Of a DNA stretch of 64,000 bases, positions 35,961 through 47,107 are shown piece after piece. The position numbers were made by a program, and so were the translations under genes. This DNA is from Holothuria scabra (Eukaryota > Echinodermata > Holothuroidea > Aspidochirotida > Holothuriidae). The notes beneath the pieces are model-generated. The model saw nothing but the letters and a program-made list of their open reading frames with translations, did not search any database and was not told where the DNA came from. Numbering within the stretch: the stretch's first letter is position 1; each line of letters begins with the position of its first letter. The stretch covers positions 48,673,000 through 48,736,999 of the forward strand of contig CM074185.1 of NCBI GenBank assembly GCA_037179385.1, given 5' to 3'.

Positions 35961-36142
35961 TGTGACTGTATGGTCAAGTGGTTAGAGCATCTGACTTGCA
36001 GCTAGGAGGTCGGAAATTTCAACTCCTGGTAGGGTCATTCGAAACTTTTAATGTGGGGCGTTTTGTCTTCGTTCTTGATGCTAAGTGTAGGCAGTGGAGT
36101 AGAGAAACAAGCCAGAGAGCCAAAAATGAAAAAAAAAAAAAA
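35961..36142 (+). mobile_element. tRNA-headed SINE
   Basis: TGTATGGTCAAGTGGTTAGA, then GCATCTGACTTGCAGCTAGG, matches a tRNA D-arm/A-box and anticodon arm. TTTCAACTCCTGG resembles a decayed B-box and T-arm. A non-tRNA body follows and the segment ends in an A-rich tail (AAAAATG then A14). Too degenerate for a functional tRNA gene. Confidence 0.65.
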
Positions 36143-36514
36143 TCCTTGACTATTCCGATTAAAACCAATTTGTTAGAAACTTTTGGACTTGTTGCACAGT
36201 GCTGGCATTCCTTTTTTAACCCTTTATAAATTTTCCCTTCGATAATGACTTTAGTACTGAAATGAGAAATATCGCTAACGTGTAAAAAACATTTCTTAAG
36301 GCTTTAAAAATAATCTGCTTCCCAAAGTCTAGAGTTATGATGCATGCGCAATTTTGAAGCAACGGTTGGAAAGTAAGATTTTTTCCTTTTATGCCTACAT
36401 TTTTCATTGGAACAAATACCAAAATGAAGTTTGGAGCAAGTTTGTAGTAGCAAAAAAAAAATATATGTATATAACGACGCATGAGTGTTTGGTGACTACA
36501 AATTTATGACCTCT

Positions 36515-36715
36515 AAGTAGACGTTGGTGTAACAGGTGGGCCTAACTAACCTGAGTTTAAAGAGTACAGAAAAGGTTATAAAATCATAAATTCTGCTACT
36601 CTTGACACTGAATCGACGACCATTGTCATATTTATGAAATACCCTTACTTTTTGAAATGGTGGACGTGCAGAATTTGAAAAAGGGTCTGCATTTTTCAGC
36701 GATGCAATTCCTTAT
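36515..36715. repeat. Diverged direct repeat, left unit
   Basis: GTTGGTGTAACAGG, then CATATTTATGAA.TACC, then GTGGACGTGCA, in the same order as at 37215-37530. Unit function unknown. Confidence 0.5.
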
Positions 36716-37214
36716 TCCGTCTTATAAGTAAACAATAATTTTCTGAAGAATATTTTGTTCACTAAAAAACATCTTGATTCTCTCGATTTCACTTAATAGG
36801 AGAGTGTAGAATTGCACGTAGCCGGTAGCCGATAAAATTAAGACAATTTAAGGCTGATGCACCCCGCTTATGGCTGACTTCCCTAGCCTCTCCGATTTTC
36901 CTATAGTGGATGAAGAGATGGCTACAACAATTAAGGAACAAATTCAAAACACCCTTTAAAAGGAACTGCTTTAAACACCCTTTAGACCCTGCAGCGTAAC
37001 GATACTTATTGACGTTTTTAGTAATTTGCAGCAAGTCAACGTTATTTCATTTCATGCTAAACGTCCTCACAGAAACAAATTCATTATGTGAAGATGCAAG
37101 GTTGTAGAATGTTGACTTACATGGTGAACATTCCAGACGTTTCACAATAGAACATGAGTGTTTGCTTTCTTTTAGAAAGAGACCAATTAAGAGCAACAAT
37201 TAATAAAATAAAGT
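36716..37214. other. Spacer between the two direct-repeat units
   Basis: AT-rich, no supported gene. Confidence 0.3.
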
Positions 37215-37530
37215 CCGCGTTGGTGTAACAGGGGAAAATTTCTTATAAGAATTTACGGAATTATTACGAGTTATGAAGTCATATATTCAGCACTTTTATT
37301 GCCAACTTTACGACTCATGCCATATTTATGAAGTACCTGTCAGCAGCAACACCTGTAAATTTTACCACAAGATGGGTTAATAATTGTAAGGTTCCAGGTT
37401 GAAGCTGGTGAGGGACCCTCGACAATTTGCCCCATGAATTGTTTTGTTTTGTCTCATTTTAAAAGTGGGTGGACATGCAAATATAGCAGAAAGGGCATGA
37501 CTCTTTCAGCCTACAGAGGCAGTACATTTT
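37215..37530. repeat. Diverged direct repeat, right unit
   Basis: Homologous in order to 36515-36715: GCGTTGGTGTAACAGG, CCATATTTATGAAGTACC, GGTGGACATGCA. About 0.7 kb downstream of its partner. Confidence 0.5.
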
Positions 37531-38278
37531 CTAGGATTGAGTGTAGTTCCAATACGGCCAACCAACACCTGGATCATATCCGTGCCATATTCATCAAATG
37601 CAGAACAACGATGATTGCGAAAATTACATTTTCAGATATCACTTTTTTATATCAAAATTTATTTTGACGACAAACAAGGAAATAAAGCAAGTAACCATAT
37701 CTCTAACATTCTAAAGTTGGGCAAAAGAAACGACGATAGTACACTCTAAAAACAACGTGGTCAACCATGCCGCACCAACTCAGGCTCTGGTCAAATTGTT
37801 GACCAAATTTATGGCCAAATGTCCCCGGTTAATAATCACATTTGACTATAAACTGATCAAAAGTGACAATAGTCTCGGTCAGCAATTTGACTAGAATTTA
37901 AGTCGTACACAGTTGACCAAATTTATGGTTAATTTTTTTGTCCTCCTTTTTATTTCAATTCATATACATCAGCATCAGCAATTTCGAAGTGTTGTTTGGT
38001 AAATATACACTTGATGTTTCAATGAGTAATTTACAGATATAAACAAGTTACTTAGCAAATATAAAGTTATAAGAACACATAAGAATAGTTGCATTGGTCA
38101 ATAACATAATGATTACAACCGAGCGTCAATGAAATCGCAGAAAGTGTCATTTAGATCGTGATAGTTAATTTGCCTTGTGGAACGTACTGGTCTTCTAGAA
38201 GAGATAAAGTTTTCTACATTTATTGCAAACTTAAACTTGAACTTAAATTTTTGAATGGAAAGTTGTGACTTCTTTCAT

Positions 38279-39945
38279 CTATTTTGGTAAATTTAGTTTT
38301 TCATATGTAAAATAAGAAAATTGAAGCGATGTTTTTCCCTTGACTAAAACCGAAAAAATGTCTTGTTTGAAAAAGAACATATTCTCTACATTTAAAATAA
38401 AATTTGACACCATGCTACAATCCCAAAACAAATGGTATAGTGTTTCAGTGTGGCAGAAGGAACATAAATCACTCTCCTCCTTCCCCATTGCAAATAACAA
38501 CTTATTAGTACCAATAATTCTGTGGATAAACCTAAACTGTAATGATGTAATTTTGTTTCATTTGTATTCAAATGTGGCATATCAAAGATATTCTGCCAAT
38601 CTAATACTGTAAAATGAGCAAAATCTTTGCTCCATTTATTTAAGGCAGTTGGGGGTCGATAATCCATTTAATAAGATGGTTGTACGTAAACTGAGATGTA
38701 GAAGGTGAATTCATAAACTTATTGAACCAACAGCTGTCATTTTCAAGAATATACCTCTCCCCACCCTCTGGTCTCCAGCTACGTGGGATTGAATTAATGA
38801 TACCAAAATATGACAAAAAGGGAAAACTAACAATGTGGTAACTGTTCATCAATTCAAGATAAGTCAATGGTATACCAGTCCCGTCAAAAATGTGTTTTAC
38901 ATGTAATACATTTTTTTTTAAATAAATCATGATACATAAAGGTTTGGTTATCTATACGTATAAAAGAATTATTCCATATAATTTGATTATCGAAATTCTC
39001 CGTCGGACAACGATATGACAATTCACACCACGCCTTAATAACTTCTTGAATAAATACGCTCCTAGTACCTGGGGTATCTTCATATCTAAAATTGCAACGA
39101 AAGAAAAAGTCTGCCCCACAGATCTCAAAGAAATACCAAAGAAAACTTTCCAACGAGAATCATACGTACTGCAACATCTTTTCACCCAACTACATTTTAG
39201 ACTATTAATGAAAGTTGGAATATCTATATCTAACCTTCAGTCCCCCGTCTCTTATCGAGCTAACCATTACTACAGAACGTTTAACTTTATCTGGTTTTCC
39301 GCCCCATATAAAATCAAAAATAATACTTTCTTATTCTTTAATAGACTTTTTACGAGGGCTTGGTAGAATAAGATATAAAAAGACAAGCTGAGATAAAGCG
39401 AAACTTTCAATAATTACATTTCCACCTATTGGGGTTAAATCCCTAGAAGCCCAAAGCCTTAAATTTTCTTTTAATCTTGAGAGCTTTGGAAGGTAGTTTA
39501 GACGGAAATGATCAAATCTGTTCGAAGTGAAGGTAATGCCGAGCATCTGTAAAGGACCAGAGGTAACATTAATGCCATAACCAATGGCGAAATGAGGAAA
39601 CTGAGATACAAATGGTCCTTAAGGAAATAAATTACATTTTTGAAGGTTAATAGTAAGCCCAGACGAACTCTTATATCTATGGTTAAATTGACATAAGTGT
39701 TTTTAGCGCGTATCTGTTTTTTTTTCTCCCATGAGGGGAGAGTAGGAACATTCACTATAGTTTTACGAACTACCCGATTACAACTCATAGCAAAGCGTGG
39801 GAAGCAGTTTTGCGTATTATCAACTTTTGATAACATTGATCTCAGGTCAAGAGTGATAATTGGTATGAACATAGGTATTGACACGGGTAAGAAACCTCAA
39901 AGTTTCTCCATATGCTCCGATGGTCCTTTTAAAAAATCAACAAAA
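38279..39945 (-). pseudogene. L1/Tx1-like non-LTR retrotransposon, 3' part, copy 1
   Basis: Successive minus-strand frames give, in order, LGITFTSNRFDHF and LWASRDLTPIGGNVIIESFA (39331-39546), FIQEVIKAWCELSYRCP (38884-39153), NSIPRSWRPEGG (38640-38930), and SDLCSFCHTETLYHLFWDCS (38279-38500). These are the post-palm region, the SRDLT.(I/L)G segment and the terminal Cys knuckle of L1/Tx1-like ORF2. Frameshifts separate the blocks. The same family occurs at 54980-55800 on the other strand, with near-identical peptides. Confidence 0.8.
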
Positions 39946-41129
39946 TGAGAAAGTGGAAGACTATTGAAATCTTGTACTGCTTGCTTTCACAACGACACTA
40001 CACTTTTCATTTGTATCGTCAATGCTTTTGTACTATCATTTCCTTTACCATGTAACCTAATTACTTATGCCTTCTACTTGTGATACTCCCCTTGAAATTA
40101 TTCCATGCACTAATTATTATTTAACAATCTTTTGTGTTTTTAGAATCCTTTTAAAGGTACCGTGCGCAACTGCATTTCATGTACTGCGGTGTGTGGGTCA
40201 ACTTGATTGCAATTTCGCTTAAATGCACATTCGTTTACTTCACTTTGATGAAGGTCTTAGACCAAAAATTCAGTACTTTGATATGCATTGTACCGTCAGT
40301 GACTTCTTTTATATCCTTTGTAAATTTCAACTGTACATCGACGCTGAACTCTCATGGGTTTCGAGGTCTTCCTCCATACCAAAATTGTCCATACAAAGTA
40401 CTTTCAAGTACTTCTATATATGTGAGTTTGCATTGATGTATTCGTTAACCCAAAGTTAATGTACGAGGGGCATTGGAATAATATGTATGTAAACAAAGTA
40501 TATATTTAGCGAAGTGAAAATGTGTCAAGGCAGTAGCCTACTTTCTAGTGGGTATTTCTTTTCACTTGCTTAGTCCCATTGAGGACCTGTCATGCAAAAT
40601 GTTACACGCCGTTCAATGTGAGGTAATGATTGCCAGTAGACTTTATCTGTGAGAAACAGCGATTCACATTAATTCATTCTCATCCATTAGTTCTTTTTCA
40701 TCTATTAGAGGCGAAAACATCGATTTTTAAAACAAAAGGTATTTAAAATTTATTATTTTTTAACTTTTTTGAAATTCTTCAACAAATTTAACTAATTTGA
40801 TTGGTTTCTCGAAGCAATTTTACATATAATGTTACGATCTTGGTCAATTTTGGGGGGTTATACATAAATGTGGTATCTTAGATCAGAACTATTGTGGAAC
40901 AAATTGTTAAACGAAACTATGATTATCGTTTTAAGTTAGCCTTCTTTATCCTTTTCGGTACTTTCACCAACGTAGATAAAAGTGCATAAAGATTCTCGTA
41001 CCTCCCAGTAACAAGGAACGGGCGCCATGTTAGAAAAGTAATTACAGACTTTTCCAACTCCAGTGTTAAAAATATCACGTTATTCGGTGGCGCCATGTAC
41101 ATTCGTCCCAAAAAATATATTTTAACTAA

Positions 41130-41690
41130 ACTCAAAGAGGATGATGGAATTATTAGAATCCAAGATTAAGGTTCACGGTTCGCCATAATGGACAAGGATG
41201 ATTACTAACACAAGATAGAACAACAGCACACCAACCGCTTGCATTATAATATAATGACGGAAGATCCTTCCAACAAATTCTACAAGGGTTACCCAGTGGG
41301 CTCAGAAGTGGTTTAAAAGAAAAATTAGTGATGAAATTTTAGGTGGATAACCGAAGGGAAACCTAAACACAGGCATTGCCTACGGTAATGTAAAAACTCA
41401 CAAAGTCGGTAATCATTTAAGGCTTATAACTTCTTGATTTGGAAATCCCATCAAACGTTTATCAGCTTTCACTGAATTCTATCTCAAACCACTTGCCGAA
41501 CACTTACCATCATTTCTCAAGGATACCTCTGACCTTCTCAACAAAATTAAGGAGATCAACAAAATGTGAGCCTTTATGTGCTATCACTATTCTTGTATCA
41601 CGGAATGGGGGTAGCCATGTTCCCCATTATCGACAAAAATTTAGGCATTTGCGCTGTCTCTTAATACCTAAACACCAGACATAAGCAATT
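41130..41690 (+). pseudogene. PLE-type reverse transcriptase fragment (different family from 44-52 kb)
   Basis: The plus-strand frame reads IAYGNVKTHKVGNHLRLITS, a stop, then FGNPIKRLSAFTEFYLKPLA and PSFLKDTSDLL. K(T)HK followed by (L/N)R(P/L)I(T/V)S and a F.....P....D(T)..L segment is the fingers region of PLE-type reverse transcriptases. Further upstream, MTEDPSNKFY is in keeping. Downstream palm motifs are missing. Dead fragment inside the long-TIR element. Confidence 0.65.
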
Positions 41691-41988
41691 TCTTCCACTG
41701 ACTGTATTATTGTGGATGGTACTATCTGCCTAACATATAACAACAGCCAGTTTAATCACGTAAACTACGTCCAAAATATGGCAGTGTCATGGGCCCTAAA
41801 ACGCCTGTAACTATGCTGATGTAGCCATGGGCATTATTGATGAAAAAGCTAGAACCCCGCACTTTTGTCACTTTTGACCAATTAATAGTCAAATATGACT
41901 ATGAATTGGTATTATTTGACCATGGTTTTGGCCAAAAATTTGACCATAGCTTGAGTTGGTGCATAGTTGACCACGGCATTTTAGAGTG

Positions 41989-44109
41989 AAATGTCGTCTT
42001 TTGTTTTGCCATAAAATTTCTAATATAACCCGTAGAGTGACAAGGTGTTGTACAACACTGTGTAACGACTATGACCTAACTGTTTTTTCAGCTCCTTAAA
42101 TATCACTTTGATTTTGTTTGAAAGTTTAACATCATGGCGCGTTTTTACTTTTCAAGCAAAGTTTTGAAAAAAAAAAAAAAAACCCGGGTACTTAGGAGTT
42201 TCTCTTTAAAGGGAAATATTGCGTTTGTTTTACAGGAAAAATTCATCCCATGAAAATATTTATTGCTACAGAGTGGTAGATTATTAAAACTAAGGAAGAA
42301 TGGTGGTCTGCTTTTCAAGAAATATGGTTCCAAAATTGACCACAGATAATTTGATCACCCAAATTTTCAACATTTCAAAAGATACAACTTCCATAACTCT
42401 TCTTGTGCATAATATTTTGAAGAGATGAAACTGCTGGTGTGGATAATTTGAGCAGCTGAATAATTTGATAATGACCAGATCTATTTTCTCTTCATGCTAT
42501 GTTGTAGCATTTCAAACACAATTTTCACCTTTAAGTAATCACATACCCGATTTTTAAAACTGCTATACCTGCACGAAAATTAGATCTGGCGAAATTTGAA
42601 TGGGTTATCCCCTTTACCCGGTCACGTATTTAGATGAAACCATTTTGTGCGCAATTTATTTCGCGTTCAAGTATTTTCCAAGTGTACGATTGTGTTTAAA
42701 ATAGTTCCTACACTTTGTGAAAAGTGAGTTACTCCACTAGAGTGCAATTTACTTCATAACTGGAATTAAATTACCTCAAAAAGAGTGAAATTTCTATTAA
42801 CGTTTGCCTTTTGATGGCATTCCTACAATAATCAGTCCTACAAAAGTCTTCATTGCACTAACTCTCGAGGAACTCCCACTCTTCCTGATGTGAATGTCAC
42901 TCTTTTTGGAGAGAATTTTACTCTTCTTGAGGTAAATCAACATGAATTCACCCTTTGCACTTTATTAGAGAATGGAAAAGTTTACTCTTAATTTAAGAGT
43001 GTAAATGTATGACGAATACAGGGGACGATCGATGATCAATATGGTAGAAAACATTTACTATTTTCTATCTGAACTGCTGGATCATTTTGAAGACGTTCTG
43101 TAAAAATGTCTTTAGACTTACAGAACAGAAAATGAGGAAATAAAAATTACAGAAAAGGGATAGTAACTTTTGAAATTTCGTTATCAGCACATTTGCTGTA
43201 AACAGTGACGTCTCTACGCGAGGGACATTTGTCATCTCAGATTTTCCCTTGCCCATCAGTTTCTCCCCATGTAAGGTCAGTTAGGGTCTGAGTCAACTAA
43301 AGGTACATAATATGTCTCTCCTGGGACTTAATTTTTCACCCAGAAATATGCTTTAACCAACACCGCGACTTTGTCCCTGGTCTTTACACAATCCGGCGCC
43401 GCCACTGTCTGCAATATTTATGTTTCTCTTTTTTGTTTGTTATTTAAGTTTACAACAATCCAAGTTTGACAGTGAGTAACATTAGAATCAATCTCAATCA
43501 TGACGGTATATTGTTAAGAATTAAAATCACAATATCAGTCAAAGTCAACTTTCGAAATTGTTGTATGACTGAGGTACTTAAAAAATGTCACATTTCCTGT
43601 CCCCTAAGCACCCATTTTGATGGAAATTAAAGGTTTACCTATGGAAAAGTAAAATTGCAACCACAGTCATGTATTTGCACCAGCTAATTTTCAGTATTGA
43701 ACGCAACTAAATACAAGACTTTGCTTCGCTTAAGGAAGATCAATTAATGTCAAATAGTTTTTCTGAGCACCCTCTCTTAGCCTTCTTCCAGACCCCTTAC
43801 TTTAGGAGTCGTGTTAGTTCGAACTATTCTCAGCATTACTGACTACAGACATAGACAGCGTCTCTGAGGACAGCAATCGATGCAATGAGGACCTTATCAA
43901 ATATACAAGCAAATAACTACCAAGAACGCATCAATATCTCTCGAATTACTCATCTTTTTCGTTTTTGTTTTTCACCAGTCATATGCGTGATTTCAGACAA
44001 ACACTTTCACCCGGTTTTGTTTTGAAAGGGCCATTTCGGATTTGTTGTTTTCGTGTCCATTTCTTATAAAAATGTTTAAATATACACACACACACCCATT
44101 CATAGATAA
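41989..44109. other. AT-rich stretch with short inverted motifs
   Basis: Repeated (C)ACTCTT..GAGGTAAAT words between 42720 and 42965 and a palindrome TTACTCTTAATTTAAGAGTG near 42985 suggest a decayed MITE. A hAT-like end CAGTGGCGGCGCC (reverse) lies at about 43392-43404. No gene was recognised. A17 run at 42166-42182. Confidence 0.35.
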
Positions 44110-44266
44110 TAATATATATATAAGTGGACGTAAAAATCGGAAAAAAGCTAAAAAGTAGACAAAAACTAGGAGGGTAAAATAGAAAATAATTGAGCCTACA
44201 CAGTAAAAAACGAGCACGACCGGTAAGTGTAAAAGGAGTACAAACTGGCTCAAAAAGGGGTGAATA

Positions 44267-44542
44267 TTACAAAAGGTCAACCCCAACGTCAAGACCGCGC
44301 GGAGCGAAGGTACCAAGCCTCATGATCAGTCGGTTTTCAGCACTAAGACGGCCACGATCGGAGCCCCGGAACTTCACAGTTGCCGTAACAGTTAAATGCT
44401 GTATAGAACAAGGTGAAGGGGGGTCAAAATGTGCAACCACCGGGCATCCACGGAGACTGTCCGATGAACCTAACGTGCTCGGTAACTCGATCCGCGAGGC
44501 GGCGCCTGGTCTCTCCCACATATAACGAGTCACATCTCCCAC
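44267..44542 (-). pseudogene. PLE family 1 GIY-YIG endonuclease remnant (minus copy)
   Basis: The open stretch contains TVTATVKFRGSDRGRLSAEN followed by RLIMRLGT. A frameshift lies near the YVGET..R motif (44500-44520). The paired copies at 48013 and 51420 carry the same C-terminal block SDRDRLSAENRLIMRL. The domain normally nicks target DNA for retrotransposition. Inactive here. Confidence 0.8.
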
Positions 44543-45005
44543 AAGCTAAAATATAAAGTACACTAGAGGAAAGGCAGGAGAACCCCTGTCCGAAAATGAA
44601 GCCACTGCCGTTGGGGCCCGAAATGCCGACGAGGCCGCGCCCGCCGACAACTGGGCATGCATTACACCTCGGACGGTTACATGGAAAGGTACCAGCCGTG
44701 TCGCCGAAAGAAGTTTGTGGGTGGGGAAGCGCGAAATAAATGGTTGGCTAAATTTTTCTCAACTCTAAAAGCAAAGCAGTGATGGGGGGGGGGGGTTCCG
44801 GGAAGACATCAAGGGTTAAAGGGTCTTGTCGGAGCAACTCTACATTTTTGTGGAAAGCCTGTAAAATAGGACGGACCGAAGGGTGATAAGAAATAACTAA
44901 AGGAATACGTAGATTGGTACCAGATCTGCTCTTTTTCTCCAAGGCTTCCTCTCTGCTGGTTCCTTGAATCCTGCGTAGGGCATTAGAGAGGATTTTGGCA
45001 GGGTA

Positions 45006-45269
45006 CTAGCGTTTTTCAAAAAAGGACAAAATTTCTTCAGAGGCAGTAGAGAAGTCAGAATCCTCCGAACAAATTCGTCTGGCTCGCAAGAGCTGGGAAT
45101 AAGGAATAGATTTAGTGCAAGATTCGGGGTGGTTGGAAGGGTACAAAAGGTAGTTATGCGAGTCGGTTGGCTTAAAGTGTAGGTTAGAGGTAATTGTTCG
45201 GTTGTTGATGGACAGTGTAAGGTCGAGAAAAACAACAGATGAATCCGAGATACAATGGGTAAATTTCAA
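45006..45269 (-). pseudogene. PLE family 1 RT-connecting region (minus copy, frameshifted)
   Basis: Contains SDSSVVFLDLTLSINN, then HFKPTDSHNYLLYPSNHP and RARRICSED. FLDL.(L)...... followed by (Y/H)...(S)NHP is the thumb-side motif conserved in PLE reverse transcriptases. In the native element this follows the catalytic YIDD block, from which it is split by a frameshift near 45350. Confidence 0.85.
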
Positions 45270-45337
45270 AAAGGGGCAAAAGGAATTAACAAAGTCGATA
45301 AAAGTTTCTAAATCACGACGGGATCCAGTGGCAACTC

Positions 45338-46051
45338 CTACAATATCATCAATATACCTTTTTTAAAGTATTGGTCGTGGTCCGGTATACTGAGAAAAAG
45401 TTGTTCTTCAAAGTGACCCATGGTCAAACAGGCAACAGAGGGACCCATTTTGGTTCCAATGGCCACTCCTTTAACTTGACGGAAAAAGCGTCCATTAAAC
45501 TGAAAACAATTTTGCGTGAGAACAAGTTCCGTTAAACGTAAGAAGGTGTCAGTCGGTATAAGAGGATCACGCCGTTTGTCTATGTAGTAACGGATAGCTG
45601 TTAAGGCAGCATTATGAGGAATGGACGCGTAGAGGCTGGACACATCCATGGTGAATAAAAGACATTCTCCGCAATTTGCAGGAAACTCAAAGTCACGAAT
45701 AAGTCTCAAGATATGGTGCGTGTCTTGAACAAACGACGGCAAAGCATCCACAGAATCCACATACTCAGAAATAAGTACGGTGGGGCAGCTGTGTGAAGAG
45801 ACGATAGGTCTGCCAGGGTTGTAGGCTTTGTGGATTTTGGGAAGCCTGAACAAGTTAGAAATCTGTGTGCAAGGGTGGAGTAGAGAAGTAGCGTTTTGGG
45901 GTAGTTGTTTATTGTCCATGAGTTGGTTCAAAGTGTTTTTAACTGACTTTTGGCACTCAGGAGTGGGGTCAACGGGAAGTTCTAAATAAGCACTTTGGTC
46001 GGATAGCTGTTTGTTGGCCTCAGCAATATAAAGGTCCTTCCGCCAAACCAC
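45338..46051 (-). pseudogene. PLE family 1 reverse transcriptase core (minus copy)
   Basis: A 237-codon open stretch with LPKIHKAYNPGRPIVSSHSC (fingers), TMDVSSLYASIPH (palm motif A, catalytic Asp), VKGVAIGTKMGPSVACLTMG (motif B) and a broken motif C. At 45350-45365 a one-base change of frame turns the catalytic Tyr-Ile-Asp-Asp block into GILMIL. Compared with the plus copy, about 15 bp are missing between motifs (near 45730). A dead but well-preserved PLE RT. Confidence 0.92.
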
Positions 46052-46476
46052 AACAACACCACCCTTTTCAGCTGGTTTAATAATGATATCCCTGTTACTT
46101 TTGAGGGATAAAATGGCATCTCGTTCTTCAGGACGAAGGTTACGCAGTGAGGTCCTTTTAGGTTGAAGGAGATCGCTTACATCTTTGATAATGGTATTGA
46201 TTACATTGTCAAGGAGGGGATTTTCTCCTGGCTTGGGCGTGCAGGAGGAACGGACAGGGTTGGCGGGGTTTCCAGTTTCAACAAAAGGAGCAAACGTCTA
46301 GTGCTACAAAACGGACAAGGACATATTGAACAGTTTTGTCTCATTTTTGAGAGCGCCCTCACTCTTTCGTAGATTTTCTACCACATTGTATCTATAGGGG
46401 TTTCATAGAAATCGTTAATACTGTATGTCACTTCAATTAATACAGTTTGTTCGGCCATTAATACATTCCTCATTAT

Positions 46477-47107
46477 GCCTTAGCTCATATACTTTTTCTA
46501 AAGTCCTCCCGACCCTCTGGCAAAGGGCCGTTAGGCGAAACCAAACTTGATACTGCTTCCCGAAGAAGCTATTACGTCCACTGAAGGACAACACTTAACG
46601 ACCGACCTCGCGGCCTTCAGACCATTTTCATCATTGGTCTGTCATGTATGGCTCCATTCTTGACTGGCTGAAAAGAACAGATACTACACATGATCTTAGC
46701 CAAAAGGCCGAGAAGCGATGCCTTAGCTCATATAAAGTTTTTCTAAAGTCCTCCCGACCCTCTGGCAGAGGGCCGTTCGGCGAAACCAAACTTGATACTG
46801 CTTCCCGAAGAAGCTATTACGTCCACTGAAGGACAACACTTAACGACCAACCTCGCGGCCTTCAGACCATTTTCATCATTGGTCTGTCATGTGTGGCTCC
46901 ATTCTTGACTGGATGAAAAGTACTTTTTCTAAAGTCCTCCCGACCCTCTGGCAAAGGGCCGTTCGGCGAAACCAAACTTGATACTGCTTCCCGAAGAAGC
47001 TAATACGTCCACTGAAGGACAACACTTCACGACCAACCTCGCGGCCTTCAGACCATTTTCATCATTGGTCTGTCATGTATGGCTCCATTCTTGACTGGAT
47101 GAAAAGG
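46477..47107 (-). repeat. Tandem array of three SINE-like units, one headed by U2 snRNA sequence
   Basis: Three direct copies: 46477-46719, 46720-46920 and 46921-47107. On the minus strand each body runs from CAGTCAAGAATGGAGCCA to TTTAGAAAAA. Only the 46477-46719 unit keeps a 5' head matching the first about 50 nt of U2 snRNA. Bodies share several hairpins: CAGACCA/TGGTCTG (7 bp), GTCC/GGAC and GCTTC(TTCGG)GAAGC. Copies differ by few bases, implying recent duplication. Confidence 0.85.
46668..46719 (-). ncRNA. U2 snRNA 5'-end-derived segment
   Basis: The minus strand reads ATCGCTTCTCGGCCTTTTGG, then CTAAGATCATGTGTAGTATC, then TGTTCTTTTCAG. This is the near-invariant U2 snRNA 5' end with stem I, the U6-pairing region and GUAGUA for branch-site pairing, with two differences from the canonical sequence (CATGTG for CAAGTG, and CTTTTC for CTTATC). 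The following sequence is not U2: no stem IIa completion and no Sm site. So this is a U2-headed SINE or chimera, not a functional U2 gene. Confidence 0.88.

Larger units (their letters stand above)
37742..41988. mobile_element. DNA-transposon-like element with long inverted ends, filled with retroelement fragments
   Basis: Left CACTCTAAAAACAACGTGGT continues CAACCATGCCGCACCAACTC. The right end in reverse reads CACTCTAAAATGCCGTGGTC, then AACTATGCACCAACTC. About 50 of the first 60 positions match. Inside the ends are repeated TGGTCAAAT/TTGACCA words. The interior holds an L1-like fragment (minus) and a PLE RT fragment (plus), so the element has been a target or a sink for other elements. No transposase and no clear target duplication. 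Confidence 0.7.
44110..46372 (-). mobile_element. Penelope-like element, family 1, minus copy (internally deleted)
   Basis: Reading right to left: a 5' segment at about 46372-46290 matching 48690-48735, a deletion, then RT sequence from 46270, the GIY-YIG region at 44542-44267, and a 3' UTR that matches 51690-51800. The copy ends near a TATATATA/(CA)n tract at 44083-44121. Relative to the plus copy, about 1 kb of the 5' half is missing. Confidence 0.85.

Noticed and set aside
35961..36060. A functional tRNA gene
   Set aside because: The T-arm/B-box is degenerate, the acceptor stem does not pair, and an A-rich tail follows; better read as a SINE.
42720..43010. A defined MITE from repeated ACTCTT..GAGGTAAAT words
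   Set aside because: Motifs recur but no consistent pair of ends or target duplication could be set.
46477..46719. A functional U2 snRNA gene
   Set aside because: Only about 52 nt of the U2 5' end are present; stem IIa, the Sm site and 3' stem-loops are absent, and the rest is a repeated unrelated body.
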